Below, piece after piece: positions 49,630 through 57,660 of a stretch of 64,000 nucleotides of DNA; the first letter of the stretch is position 1, and each line of letters starts with the position of its first letter. The notes beneath the pieces were generated by a model. The model did no database searches. It was not told the origin of the DNA and worked only from the letters and a program-made list of their open reading frames with translations. Source of the DNA: an uncultured Granulicatella sp. (GTDB lineage: Bacteria; Bacillota; Bacilli; Lactobacillales; Aerococcaceae). A program made the position numbers and the translations under genes. Location of the stretch: the NCBI RefSeq assembly GCF_938030755.1, contig NZ_CALHIF010000056.1, positions 9,821-73,820 on the forward strand. The letters are read 5' to 3'.

Positions 49630-50286
49630 ATGAATAAACAAGAGAGATTTTATTTTGATATTTGGATTGCTTTATTAAGTATGTTGTCAGGAATGGTTAA
49701 TGTATTGACCTTGTTATTGTTTTTAACACCTGCGACTCATTTTACCGGGAATATTACGCAATTTGTTTTAGCATTAAATCAGGGGGAATGGGTTATAATG
49801 ATTCGCCTTTTAGGAATGATCATCTGTTTTGGTGGAGGCGGTGTGCTATCGGGGATTTTATTTTCTAAGAAAAAATTTGAACCTACTAAACGATATGGTC
49901 TTTTACTGTTAACATTCGGCATCATTATGTTAGTATTATTTTTGTTAGGGCTCAGAGATGAACGCTGGCTCTATTATTTCTCATTTGTCGTGGGAACACA
50001 AAATGGAATGTTTATTTATTATCATGGAATGATTGTGCGAACCTCACATTTTACCGGATATTTAACCGATATTGGAGTGGTAATTGGGCGTCTAATTCGA
50101 GGGCAAAAGAAAGATCGTTGGAAAGTACTTTTCTATTTTACAAGTATGTTATTTTTTGGGATTGGGGGAACTATTTCTTTCCAATTTTTCCAACTCTATT
50201 CGGATGCGACGATTGTGTTAATTAGTGTGGGATATATGATTCTTGGTTTTTATTATTTTTCATTCCGTAAACTATTCTTTCATTAG
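49630..50286 (+). CDS. YoaK family (DUF1275) membrane protein
   Basis: A 218-residue membrane protein with about six helices. It has the family motifs SGMVNVLTLLLFLTPATHFTGNITQ near the N-terminus and GTQNGMFIYYHGMIVRTSHFTGYLTDIG in the middle. These two halves echo each other (THFTGNIT, SHFTGYLTD), showing an internal duplication. Function is unknown; a transport role is often assumed. The start follows the DUF1294 stop by 5 bases and no strong SD is seen, so coupling is likely. Confidence 0.87.
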   Translation: MNKQERFYFDIWIALLSMLSGMVNVLTLLLFLTPATHFTGNITQFVLALNQGEWVIMIRLLGMIICFGGGGVLSGILFSKKKFEPTKRYGLLLLTFGIIMLVLFLLGLRDERWLYYFSFVVGTQNGMFIYYHGMIVRTSHFTGYLTDIGVVIGRLIRGQKKDRWKVLFYFTSMLFFGIGGTISFQFFQLYSDATIVLISVGYMILGFYYFSFRKLFFH

Positions 50287-50297
50287 GAGGAAATTGT

Positions 50298-50816
50298 ATG
50301 AAGGTTTTAATTGTTGTAGATATGCAAAATGATTTTGTAGATGGAGTATTGGGGTCCAAAGAAGCCGTTTCGATGATTGATACTGCGGTGGAAACCATTA
50401 CCTCATTTGATGGGAAAGTATTTTATACTCAGGATACTCATGGAGAAGACTATCTAGATACTGAAGAAGGCCGTCATTTACCGGTCGTTCACTGTATTAA
50501 AGGAAGCCAAGGGTGGAAAATTCATCCCAAAATCGAAAAAGCATTATTATTAAAAGATGCAACAGGAATTGAAAAATCTACATTTGGTTCTGAAAAGTTA
50601 ATGGGGATCATTGAAAAGGAAGTTCCTGATGTAGAAAGCATTACACTTATCGGAATTTGTACAGATATTTGTGTCATCAGTAATGCTATGCTTGCTAAAG
50701 CGCATTTTCAAAATACACCTGTTACCGTTATTTCTAGTGCTTGTGCTGGAGTTACACCAGAAAGTCATGAGAATGCCTTAGCAGCAATGAAGATGTGTCA
50801 TATCGAAATTCAATAA
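50298..50816 (+). CDS. Isochorismatase-family cysteine hydrolase, probable nicotinamidase
   Basis: A 172-residue hydrolase with the Asp-Lys-Cys triad: Asp8 (VVDMQNDFVDG), probably Lys93 (EKSTFGS) and Cys125 (GICTDICVISNA). The stretch HCIKGSQGWKIHP matches nicotinamidases, which return nicotinamide to NAD synthesis. Pyrazinamidase-like activity would follow. Other isochorismatase-fold hydrolases cannot be excluded. TAGGAGG lies before the ATG. Confidence 0.85.
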   Translation: MKVLIVVDMQNDFVDGVLGSKEAVSMIDTAVETITSFDGKVFYTQDTHGEDYLDTEEGRHLPVVHCIKGSQGWKIHPKIEKALLLKDATGIEKSTFGSEKLMGIIEKEVPDVESITLIGICTDICVISNAMLAKAHFQNTPVTVISSACAGVTPESHENALAAMKMCHIEIQ

Positions 50817-50828
50817 TGGAGGAAGCAT

Positions 50829-51041
50829 ATGAAAGAGCAAGATCCAAAAGATAGAATTAGAGAAATGTCCGTGTTGAATCTCATCATGTTGTTGGGGATT
50901 GCTATCGGATTTGGGATTGGTATTCTAATTGATAATATGATTGGCGGGATTGCCATTGGGATGTTAGGGGCATTTATTTGCCGTCTATTATACATTCGTA
51001 AAAAATATAAAGAAATCAATCCAAAAGATAAGAAAGAGTAG
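50829..51041 (+). CDS. Small two-helix membrane protein, AtpZ/AtpI-like
   Basis: A 70-residue protein. A charged N-terminus (KEQDPKDRIREMS) is followed by two hydrophobic helices rich in glycine and alanine (LIMLLGIAIGFGIGILIDNMIGGIAIGMLGAFICRLLYI) and a basic tail. This is the shape of AtpZ/AtpI-like proteins, but no ATP synthase genes are nearby, so I leave function open. GGAGG lies 5 bases upstream. Confidence 0.6.
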   Translation: MKEQDPKDRIREMSVLNLIMLLGIAIGFGIGILIDNMIGGIAIGMLGAFICRLLYIRKKYKEINPKDKKE

Positions 51042-51106
51042 GCACATTTGTTGCACTACTCTTTTTTCATTGTCATAATGGAGAAAAATGAATGGAGGGA
51101 ATTTTA

Positions 51107-51448
51107 ATGGAACAATTTGCAAAAGATGTAAGTCAATTTGTGGAAACAACTGCTGAGAAAGTAGAAGCGTTAATCGATGAAGGAAAGGAAGTCGTTCTTT
51201 TTGTAGGACGCCCAACCTGCCCATATTGTCGTCGTTTTGCTCCAAAGATGAACGAAGCACGTGAAGCTTTAGGAAAAGAAATGTACTTTATTAACTCAGA
51301 AGACAGAACAAATGAAGCTTTAGCAGCATTCCGTTCTAAATACAATATGCCAACAGTACCTGGTTTACTCGTTGCTCGTGATGGAAACGTTCGTGTAGTT
51401 TGTGATTCATCACAAAGTGTTGAACAAATTAAAGCATTTATTGGTTAA
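51107..51448 (+). CDS. Thioredoxin-like protein with CPYC motif
   Basis: A 113-residue thioredoxin-fold protein with active site CPYC (GRPTCPYCRRFAPKM, a glutaredoxin-type dipeptide) and cis-proline loop MPTVPGLL. It resembles the bacteriocin transport accessory (Bta) class of lactic acid bacteria, which are thiol-disulfide proteins. No bacteriocin genes are seen nearby. The ATG at 51107 has GGAGGG 7 bases upstream. Codons are biased toward high expression. Confidence 0.87.
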   Translation: MEQFAKDVSQFVETTAEKVEALIDEGKEVVLFVGRPTCPYCRRFAPKMNEAREALGKEMYFINSEDRTNEALAAFRSKYNMPTVPGLLVARDGNVRVVCDSSQSVEQIKAFIG

Positions 51449-51467
51449 GAAGACCAAATCCATTTTT

Positions 51468-51503
51468 AAAGACTCTGCTTATGTAAGATAGCAGAGTCTT
51501 TTC
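51468..51503 (+). terminator. Terminator after the CPYC protein gene
   Basis: AAAGACTCTGCT pairs with AGCAGAGTCTTT, followed by T residues. Confidence 0.88.
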
Positions 51504-51593
51504 GTTATTTAGAAAGCTATTCTACAAAATAAATACTTATTTTAGAATGTTAGAGAGTATGATAAAATAAATTGAAAACAAAGGAGGAGTACG

Positions 51594-52913
51594 ATGAACG
51601 AAATTAAATGTCCACATTGCCAAACGGTCTTTACGATTGATGAGCATTCCTATGCGGATATTGTGAACCAAATTCGCACTAAAGAATTTGCAGAAGATGT
51701 CCACGCACAACTTGAAATGGCTAAGAAGCAATTTGAAACGGAAAAAGCCTTAAATAAAGAACAAGAAAAACGTCGCTATGACGAAGAACGAGCAAATTTT
51801 GAACAAAAGATTCTCTCTTTGGAATTAGCATTGAAAAATGCAGATGTAAAAGAAGAAAAGAATGTTCAGGAGGCATTATTTAAAAAAGAGAAAGAGTTTA
51901 ATGCACTTCAATCAGAGTTAGAACAGTTAAAACAACAATTGCAATTCAAGGAAGTAGAATTGTCTCAAAAATTCCAAGAAGATTTACATGAAAAAGAACG
52001 TACGATTCTTGAACTTAAACAAGCAAAAGAGTTGCAACAAAAAGAACAAGAAGTACAACAAACAGCCCTAAAAGAAAAATACGAATTAGAATTACGTTCA
52101 AAGAAAGATCAGTTCGAATTAGAGCTGAAGGCAAAAGATGAAGCGATTGCGTTCTATAAAGACTTTAAGGCAAAACAATCAACGAAGATGGTGGGAGAAA
52201 GCCTCGAACAACATTGCGAAATAGAATTTAATCGTCTTCGTATGACGGCGTTCCCTCGCGCGGAATTTGGAAAAGATAATGATGCCAAAACAGGAAGTAA
52301 GGGTGATTATATCTACCGTGAATATGATGAGAATGGAGTTGAAATTCTATCCATTATGTTCGAAATGAAGAACGAAAATGATGAAACAGCAACGAAGAAG
52401 AAAAACGAACACTTCTTCAAAGAGTTGGATAAGGACCGTCATGAAAAACAATGTGAATATGCGATTCTTGTCAGTCTCCTAGAAGCAGACAATGAACTCT
52501 ATAACACAGGGATTGTTGATGTATCCTATCATTATCCAAAGATGTATGTTGTTCGACCACAATTCTTTATTCCAATAATCACATTGCTTCGTAATGCAGC
52601 ATTAAATTCACTGCAATATAAACAAGAATTAGCCTTGATGCGTGACCAACATATTGATATTACGCACTTTGAAGAAGACCTTGAGACGTTTAAAAAAGGC
52701 TTTGCGCGTAACTATGAACTCGCAAGCAAGAAATTCCAAACGGCCATTGATGAAATTGACAAGACGATTAAGAGTCTTGAGAAGACAAAAGCGGCATTGC
52801 TTTCTTCTGAAAATAATTTACGTTTAGCCAATAATAAAGCAGAAGACTTAACTGTTAAGAAACTCGTGAAGAACAATCCAACGATGAAACAACGATTTGA
52901 AGAATTGGAGTAA
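51594..52913 (+). CDS. DUF2130 family coiled-coil protein
   Basis: A 439-residue protein. It opens with a half zinc-ribbon (IKCPHCQTVF, residues 4-13). A long coiled coil follows (about 25-205, rich in Glu, Lys, Gln and Leu). Next comes the DUF2130 domain (about 205-345: ESLEQHCEIEFNRLRMTAFPRAEFGKDNDAKTGSKGDYIYREYD...MFEMKNENDE), then a second coiled coil. The spacing of E, D and ExK (GDYIYRE ... MFEMKNE) looks like a PD-(D/E)XK nuclease core. Activity and role are unknown. GGAGG lies upstream. It stands alone. Confidence 0.87.
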   Translation: MNEIKCPHCQTVFTIDEHSYADIVNQIRTKEFAEDVHAQLEMAKKQFETEKALNKEQEKRRYDEERANFEQKILSLELALKNADVKEEKNVQEALFKKEKEFNALQSELEQLKQQLQFKEVELSQKFQEDLHEKERTILELKQAKELQQKEQEVQQTALKEKYELELRSKKDQFELELKAKDEAIAFYKDFKAKQSTKMVGESLEQHCEIEFNRLRMTAFPRAEFGKDNDAKTGSKGDYIYREYDENGVEILSIMFEMKNENDETATKKKNEHFFKELDKDRHEKQCEYAILVSLLEADNELYNTGIVDVSYHYPKMYVVRPQFFIPIITLLRNAALNSLQYKQELALMRDQHIDITHFEEDLETFKKGFARNYELASKKFQTAIDEIDKTIKSLEKTKAALLSSENNLRLANNKAEDLTVKKLVKNNPTMKQRFEELE

Positions 52914-52944
52914 ATGGAAGTCCTTCTAAGAGCAGAATCTAATT

Positions 52945-53034
52945 TGCGAAAATATCGATAACTGTTCTCATTTAGAATTAAAAATAGGAAAAATGACAAC
53001 ATTCTATGAACACTTAAAAAATATTGAAAAATAA
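52945..53034 (+). pseudogene. Possible coding remnant
   Basis: One frame reads 29 protein-like residues (CENIDNCSHLELKIGKMTTF, then YEHLKNIEK) and a stop, with no start codon or ribosome binding site and a stop just upstream. It may be the tail of a lost gene. It could equally be chance. Confidence 0.25.
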
Positions 53035-53106
53035 AGAAAAATTACTGTTTAAAGCGAATGATATCGTTTGCTTTTTATGTACCGAATGTGTAGGATATAA
53101 GAGTAT

Positions 53107-53121
53107 AGATAATAATTATTC
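53107..53121. promoter_or_regulatory. Fur-like dyad upstream of nox
   Basis: AGATAAT-A-ATTATTC agrees at 11 of 14 positions with the Bacillus Fur 7-1-7 pattern TGATAAT-N-ATTATCA. It agrees at 10 of 14 with the PerR box. It lies about 45 bases before the nox start. The regulator is uncertain. I saw no Rex-like TTGTGA...TCACAA site. Confidence 0.4.
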
Positions 53122-53167
53122 TTATCTAGAACAATAATAAACAAAAGTGTTTATAGGAGGAAATTTG

Positions 53168-54526
53168 ATGAAAGTTGTAGTAGTTGGATGTACTCACGCG
53201 GGTACTGCTGCAGTCAAAACAATTTTAAATGACAATCCAGGAACAGAAGTCGTTGTATACGAAAGAAATGATAATGTTTCATTCTTATCTTGTGGGATTG
53301 CTTTATACGTAGGAGGAGTTGTTAAAGACCCTCAAGGACTATTTTATTCTAGTCCAGAAGAATTAGCTTCATTAGGAGCTACAGTTCGTATGGAACACGA
53401 TGTAACAAGCATCGACACTGTTGGTAAAACATTAACAGTAAAAGACTTAAAAACAGGTGAAGAAAAGACTGATTCATTTGATAAATTAGTGTTAACAACT
53501 GGATCTTGGCCAATTCTTCCTCCAATCCCAGGACGTGAATTAGAAAACGTTCAATTATGTAAAAACTACAACCAAGCGAAAGAAATCTTTGCTAAGAAAA
53601 ACGATAAGAAGAAAATCGTTGTTGTCGGTGGTGGATACATCGGTATCGAATTAGTTGAAGCTTTCGCATTAGAAGGTAAAGAAGTAACATTAGTAGACGG
53701 TTTAGACCGTATCTTAAACAAATACTTAGACCCAGAATTCACTGACATCTTAGAAGATGACTTACGTGCACGTGGCGTAAACGTTCGCTTAAACGAAATG
53801 GTTAAATCATTCGAAGGCGAAAACGGCGTTGTAAACAAAGTTGTAACTTCAGGTGGCGAATACGAAGCTGACATGGTTATCTTATGTGTTGGTTTCCGTC
53901 CAAACAACGACTTAGTGAAAGACCAATTAGAAACAATGCCTAACGGTGCCATCATCGTTAACGACTACATGGAAACATCTGCTAAAGATGTATATGCTGC
54001 AGGTGATAGCTGTGCGGTTAACTACAATCCAAATGGTGGACATGCATATATTCCATTGGCTACGAACGCTGTACGTATGGGTTCATTAGTAGGTAAAAAC
54101 ATCAACGGCCACAAAGTGAAATACCGTGGAACTCAATCAACATCTGGATTACACTTATTCGGATGGAACATTGGTTCAACTGGGGTTAACGTAGGTAGCG
54201 CACCTCACTTCGGTTTAGATGTACGTTCTGTATACGTGGTAGATAACCACCGTCCAGAATTCATGCCAACATACGAAAAAATATACATGAAATTAGTTTA
54301 TGAAGTAGGTACAAACCGTATCGTAGGTGGACAAGTAATGTCTAAATACGACTGTACAGCTTCTGCAAACACATTGTCATTAGCAATCCAAAACAAAATG
54401 ACAATCGAAGACTTAGCTTATGTAGACTTCTTCTTCCAACCAGTATTTGACCGTCCATGGAACTACTTAAATATCTTAGGACAAGCTGCTGTTGAACAAG
54501 AACGCGTATTAGCAGAAGGTAAATAA
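53168..54526 (+). CDS. nox: NADH oxidase, H2O-forming type
   Basis: A 452-residue flavoprotein that reduces oxygen to water with NADH. It regenerates NAD+ and removes oxygen in organisms without respiration. FAD motif VVGCTHAGTAAV, redox-active Cys42 (SFLSCGIALYVGG), NAD motif VVGGGYIGIELVEAF and second FAD motif DVYAAGDSC are present. Single Cys42 indicates the sulfenic-acid chemistry of the water-forming enzyme. The ATG at 53168 has TAGGAGG upstream. Codons are among the most biased in the window, implying abundant protein. CoA-disulfide reductase is a related alternative. Confidence 0.93.
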   Translation: MKVVVVGCTHAGTAAVKTILNDNPGTEVVVYERNDNVSFLSCGIALYVGGVVKDPQGLFYSSPEELASLGATVRMEHDVTSIDTVGKTLTVKDLKTGEEKTDSFDKLVLTTGSWPILPPIPGRELENVQLCKNYNQAKEIFAKKNDKKKIVVVGGGYIGIELVEAFALEGKEVTLVDGLDRILNKYLDPEFTDILEDDLRARGVNVRLNEMVKSFEGENGVVNKVVTSGGEYEADMVILCVGFRPNNDLVKDQLETMPNGAIIVNDYMETSAKDVYAAGDSCAVNYNPNGGHAYIPLATNAVRMGSLVGKNINGHKVKYRGTQSTSGLHLFGWNIGSTGVNVGSAPHFGLDVRSVYVVDNHRPEFMPTYEKIYMKLVYEVGTNRIVGGQVMSKYDCTASANTLSLAIQNKMTIEDLAYVDFFFQPVFDRPWNYLNILGQAAVEQERVLAEGK

Positions 54527-54539
54527 TACACTTTTGAAA

Positions 54540-54557
54540 GAGGATGCTTGCATCCTC
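54540..54557 (+). terminator. First hairpin after nox
   Basis: GAGGATGC-TT-GCATCCTC, a tight stem 13 bases after the stop, with only TTC after it. Confidence 0.6.
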
Positions 54558-54579
54558 TTCGTTGTGTCCTTTTCCTCGA

Positions 54580-54620
54580 ATGCCCAAAATTCACTTATAA
54601 GTGAATTTTGGGCATTTTTA
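54580..54620 (+). terminator. Second, perfect palindromic terminator after nox
   Basis: ATGCCCAAAATTCACTTA is followed directly by its exact reverse complement, a 36-nt palindrome without a loop (54580-54615). TTTTTA follows. It can act as terminator, and as DNA it could also be a protein site. Confidence 0.75.
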
Positions 54621-54786
54621 CTTTGAAAAAGATTTTTTAAAAAGTGATAAAAAATCCACATAGGACCTTTTCAAAGCTGATTCGACCGTTTCTTCCTAGA
54701 AGAAAAAAGGCTGTATTTATGATACAATAATTGAGATACAATAAGAGAAGTGTGGAATTCACTAAAAGAAAAGGGAGAGGACAGTT

Positions 54787-55671
54787 GTGCAGAGACTGAA
54801 AAAGTTTGGAAGCAGGCTTTGGAATATTATTCAAGAAAATTTAATGCACGTGAATATTGGTGTAGAATCTGCTGCACTAACGTATTATATTTTGCTATCC
54901 ATTATTCCGATTATTATGTTAATTGCCAATATCATCCCACTTTTACCAATCCCTGTTGATGTTATTTTTAAAACGATGAAAACTATTTTTCCTGCGGATA
55001 TTAATGAAGTATTAATTCCGATTCTAAGGAATTACCTTGGTAATTTTAATGGTGGAGCTCTTTCATTGGGTCTTTTAATTTTATTTTGGCCTGCTTCTCA
55101 AATGTTTAGTAGTTTGCAAAGAGCATTGAATGTTTTATATGGAGCTCCTGTTCGAAGAAATTTTATTTTTGAGAGATTTTTTGCGATTGTCATTGCGATG
55201 GCTGCAATTTTAATGATTTTTGCCGTTTCTGTAGTATTCATTTTTGGAGAGCAATTTTTACGTCTTATAGGAGAGTTTTTCTCGTTAAATTTATCAAGCA
55301 TTATTTTAGATTTTTCTTTTATCAAATGGGGAATGCTTTTCATAACGGTCTTTTTATTACTAAGTTTTATGTATTTTACAATTCCAAATGTAAAATGGTC
55401 GTTCCTTTATGCTTTGCCTGGAGGATTCTTTGCAACCATTGGATTTGTATTAATTTCGCAACTATTTTCGATTTATATCCACTATGCGGGGCGCAGTTTA
55501 ACAGCAAATGGTGCATTTGGGACATTGATTGTATTTATGATTTGGCTGTATTTTATAGCTAATGTAATGATTTTAGGCGGAGTTCTGAATGTCATTATTT
55601 ATCGATTTAGACACCCTAAAAAAGAAACTGAAGGAGTAACTGATGAAAAAAAAGAACTTAATGTACAATGA
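54787..55671 (+). CDS. YihY/BrkB family membrane protein
   Basis: A 294-residue membrane protein with about six helices and family landmarks: NIGVESAALTYYILLSIIPIIMLI, ASQMFSSLQRALNVLY and YAGRSLTANGAFGTLIVFMIWLYFIANVMILGGVLN. The name RNase BN was once wrongly attached to this family; the true function is unknown. It starts with GTG at 54787 after GGGAGAGG. Its last 29 bases overlap rodA. Confidence 0.9.
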   Translation: MQRLKKFGSRLWNIIQENLMHVNIGVESAALTYYILLSIIPIIMLIANIIPLLPIPVDVIFKTMKTIFPADINEVLIPILRNYLGNFNGGALSLGLLILFWPASQMFSSLQRALNVLYGAPVRRNFIFERFFAIVIAMAAILMIFAVSVVFIFGEQFLRLIGEFFSLNLSSIILDFSFIKWGMLFITVFLLLSFMYFTIPNVKWSFLYALPGGFFATIGFVLISQLFSIYIHYAGRSLTANGAFGTLIVFMIWLYFIANVMILGGVLNVIIYRFRHPKKETEGVTDEKKELNVQ

Positions 55672-56890
55672 TAAAGATTCACGAATCGATTATGGTGTCA
55701 TTCTTCCGGTATTGTTATTAGCATTTATTAGTATTGCTACACTATTTTCTACGACATATTTAATTAGTGGAAATGGTTCATTGAGAATGGTACTCATGCA
55801 AGTTTTGTGGTATGTAGTTGGAGTCATTGCAATTATTGTAATTATGCAATTTGATTCGGAGCAACTGTGGAAACTAACCACTTGGGGTTATATTTTAGGG
55901 TTACTTCTGCTATTAGCGGTTCTCTTTCTTTATGATAGAGCCACATTTGCAGATACAGGAGCGAAGAGTTGGTTCAGATTCGGTACCTTTTCCTTCCAGC
56001 CTTCAGAGGTCGTGAAGATTTTTTATATTTTAATCTTAGCTAAAGTCGCGACTTCTCATAACATGAAGACAAAATATAAAACTAGAAAAACAGACTGGCA
56101 ATTATTCGTTAAATTAGTGTTATGGGCTTTCCCGGCATTGGTCTTAGTAATCCTACAAAATGACTTAGGAACGACTTTAGTTTTCTTAATGATTCTGGGT
56201 GGGATTATGATTATGTCCGGGATTAGTTGGAAGATCCTCCTTCCAATTATTATTACAGTGATTTTAATTGGGGCCCTTTTAATTTATTTAGTAGTGTATA
56301 ACCGTCATTTACTATTAAATATCGGATTTAAAAATTATCAATTTGCTCGTATCGATTCATGGTTAGATCCATATCGTGATCAAGGCGGAAATGGTTTCCA
56401 ATTGTTCCAAAGCTTAAAAGCAATTGGTTCTGGTCGGATGTTTGGTAAAGGATTTGGAGTCTCTGATGTTTATGTTCCTGTTCGAGAATCTGACCTGATT
56501 TTTGCGACAATTGGAGAAAATTTTGGGTTCTTAGGAGGAACATTCTTAATCGCGATTTACTTTATTTTGATTTATCAAATGATTCGCGTTTGCTTTGATA
56601 CGAAGAATGAATTTTATACTTATATCGCAACAGGTGTTATTATGATGATTCTATTCCACGTTGTTGAGAATATTGGAATGACTATTGGGCTATTACCACT
56701 TACAGGGATTCCTTTACCATTTATTTCTCAAGGGGGGTCGAGTCTGCTTGGAAATATGATGGGGATAGGACTGATTATGTCCATGCGATACCACTTCAAG
56801 AGCACCATATTTGATGATGAAGAAGATGCATTCGGAGCGAAACACCAGGATGCGACTATGTTACGTTTACGTCAGGAGGATGGAAAATGA
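55643..56890 (+). CDS. rodA: RodA/FtsW family peptidoglycan polymerase
   Basis: A 415-residue SEDS glycosyltransferase with ten membrane helices that polymerises lipid II. Signature stretches: GAKSWFRFGTFSFQPSEVVKIFYIL, the long loop YQFARIDSWLDPYRDQGGNGFQLFQSLKAIGSGRMFGKG (with the catalytic Asp), RESDLIFATIGENFGFLGG and FISQGGSSLLGNMMGIG. The pattern fits RodA (elongation) rather than FtsW, and the likely partner is a class B PBP such as the 8.2-kb gene. GAAGGAG precedes the ATG, which lies 29 bases inside the previous gene. Confidence 0.92.
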   Translation: MKKKNLMYNDKDSRIDYGVILPVLLLAFISIATLFSTTYLISGNGSLRMVLMQVLWYVVGVIAIIVIMQFDSEQLWKLTTWGYILGLLLLLAVLFLYDRATFADTGAKSWFRFGTFSFQPSEVVKIFYILILAKVATSHNMKTKYKTRKTDWQLFVKLVLWAFPALVLVILQNDLGTTLVFLMILGGIMIMSGISWKILLPIIITVILIGALLIYLVVYNRHLLLNIGFKNYQFARIDSWLDPYRDQGGNGFQLFQSLKAIGSGRMFGKGFGVSDVYVPVRESDLIFATIGENFGFLGGTFLIAIYFILIYQMIRVCFDTKNEFYTYIATGVIMMILFHVVENIGMTIGLLPLTGIPLPFISQGGSSLLGNMMGIGLIMSMRYHFKSTIFDDEEDAFGAKHQDATMLRLRQEDGK

Positions 56891-57240
56891 TTGTATATAT
56901 TCACCCAACATGTACAACTTGTAAGAAAGCTTTAAAATGGTTTGAATTAAATGGAGTGAAGTTTGAGCAAAGAGATATTCGAGAGAACCCTCCAACTGCA
57001 AAAGACCTTTTATCCATTAAGAAAAATCAGAACTTAGAGTGGAAGAAAGTGGCGAATACGAGTGGAGAACTTTACCGCTCGCTTGGCCTAAAAGATAAAC
57101 TGTCTTCGATGAGTGATGAAGAAGCAGCAAGTCTCCTATCAAGTAATGGGATGTTAATTAAACGTCCGCTTGTATTGAATGATGGTGAAGCGACATTCGG
57201 TTTTAAAGAAGAAGTTTACGAAGAGAAATGGAAGAGATAA
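56887..57240 (+). CDS. ArsC/Spx family thioredoxin-fold protein
   Basis: A 117-residue protein with a CxxC at Cys9-Cys12 (HPTCTTCKKALKWF) and the ArsC-fold pattern (RDIRENPPTAKDL, NTSGELYRSLGLKD, IKRPLVL). It belongs to the YusI/YffB-like branch, not to Spx proper, since it has no clear RNA polymerase-binding helix. True arsenate reductase activity is unlikely without ars genes. Its ATG overlaps the rodA stop (ATGA). gcvH follows one base after its stop, the yusI-gcvH pairing known from Bacillus. Confidence 0.85.
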   Translation: MIVYIHPTCTTCKKALKWFELNGVKFEQRDIRENPPTAKDLLSIKKNQNLEWKKVANTSGELYRSLGLKDKLSSMSDEEAASLLSSNGMLIKRPLVLNDGEATFGFKEEVYEEKWKR

Positions 57241-57241
57241 G

Positions 57242-57607
57242 ATGAAGAAATATAGTGAAAATGGACTTTGGATTCAAAAAAAAGGAGGAGAATATGTAAT
57301 CGGTCTTTCTCCTAAAGGGCAAGATGATCTTGGCGATGTGAGCTTTGTTGAATTGCTTAAAAATGAAGTAGTAACGACAGAAGATTCCATTATTAGTGTA
57401 GAAGCAGCTAAGGCAGTGACTGAATTGATATCTCCACTGAGCGGAACAGTCGTGGCTTTCCATGATGAGTTAGAAGATAATCCAGAATTCTTAAATGAAT
57501 TAGAAGAAGAGAAAAACTGGATTGTTCGTTTAAATGGCGTAGATGAGGCGGAATTCAATGCTTTATTAGAGGAAGACCTTCCATGTGAACAATGTGAAGT
57601 GAAATAA
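57242..57607 (+). CDS. gcvH: GcvH-like lipoyl carrier protein
   Basis: A 121-residue protein of the H-protein fold. The lipoylation lysine is Lys57 in VEAAKAVTEL, the usual place. The glycine-cleavage partners GcvT and GcvP are absent here. Lone GcvH proteins in Firmicutes serve as the relay for lipoyl groups to other enzymes, which is the better guess. The Glu-rich tail ends PCEQCEVK, a CxxC unusual for the family. The ATG at 57242 is preferred; an upstream in-frame start lies inside the previous gene. Confidence 0.85.
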   Translation: MKKYSENGLWIQKKGGEYVIGLSPKGQDDLGDVSFVELLKNEVVTTEDSIISVEAAKAVTELISPLSGTVVAFHDELEDNPEFLNELEEEKNWIVRLNGVDEAEFNALLEEDLPCEQCEVK

Positions 57608-57616
57608 AAGATAAAA

Positions 57617-57660
57617 AGAAAACTACAAATTCTCAATGAGTGAGAATTTGTAGTTTTTTA
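57617..57660. terminator. Bidirectional terminator between gcvH and the amidotransferase
   Basis: AAAACTACAAATTCTCA pairs with TGAGAATTTGTAGTTTT, with a T-tract on the plus side. Confidence 0.88.

Noticed and set aside
54787..55671. Ribonuclease BN
   Set aside because: That name for YihY/BrkB proteins is a known historical error; no nuclease motif is seen.
56887..57240. Arsenate reductase ArsC
   Set aside because: No ars genes are nearby, and the sequence fits the YusI-like branch adjacent to gcvH.
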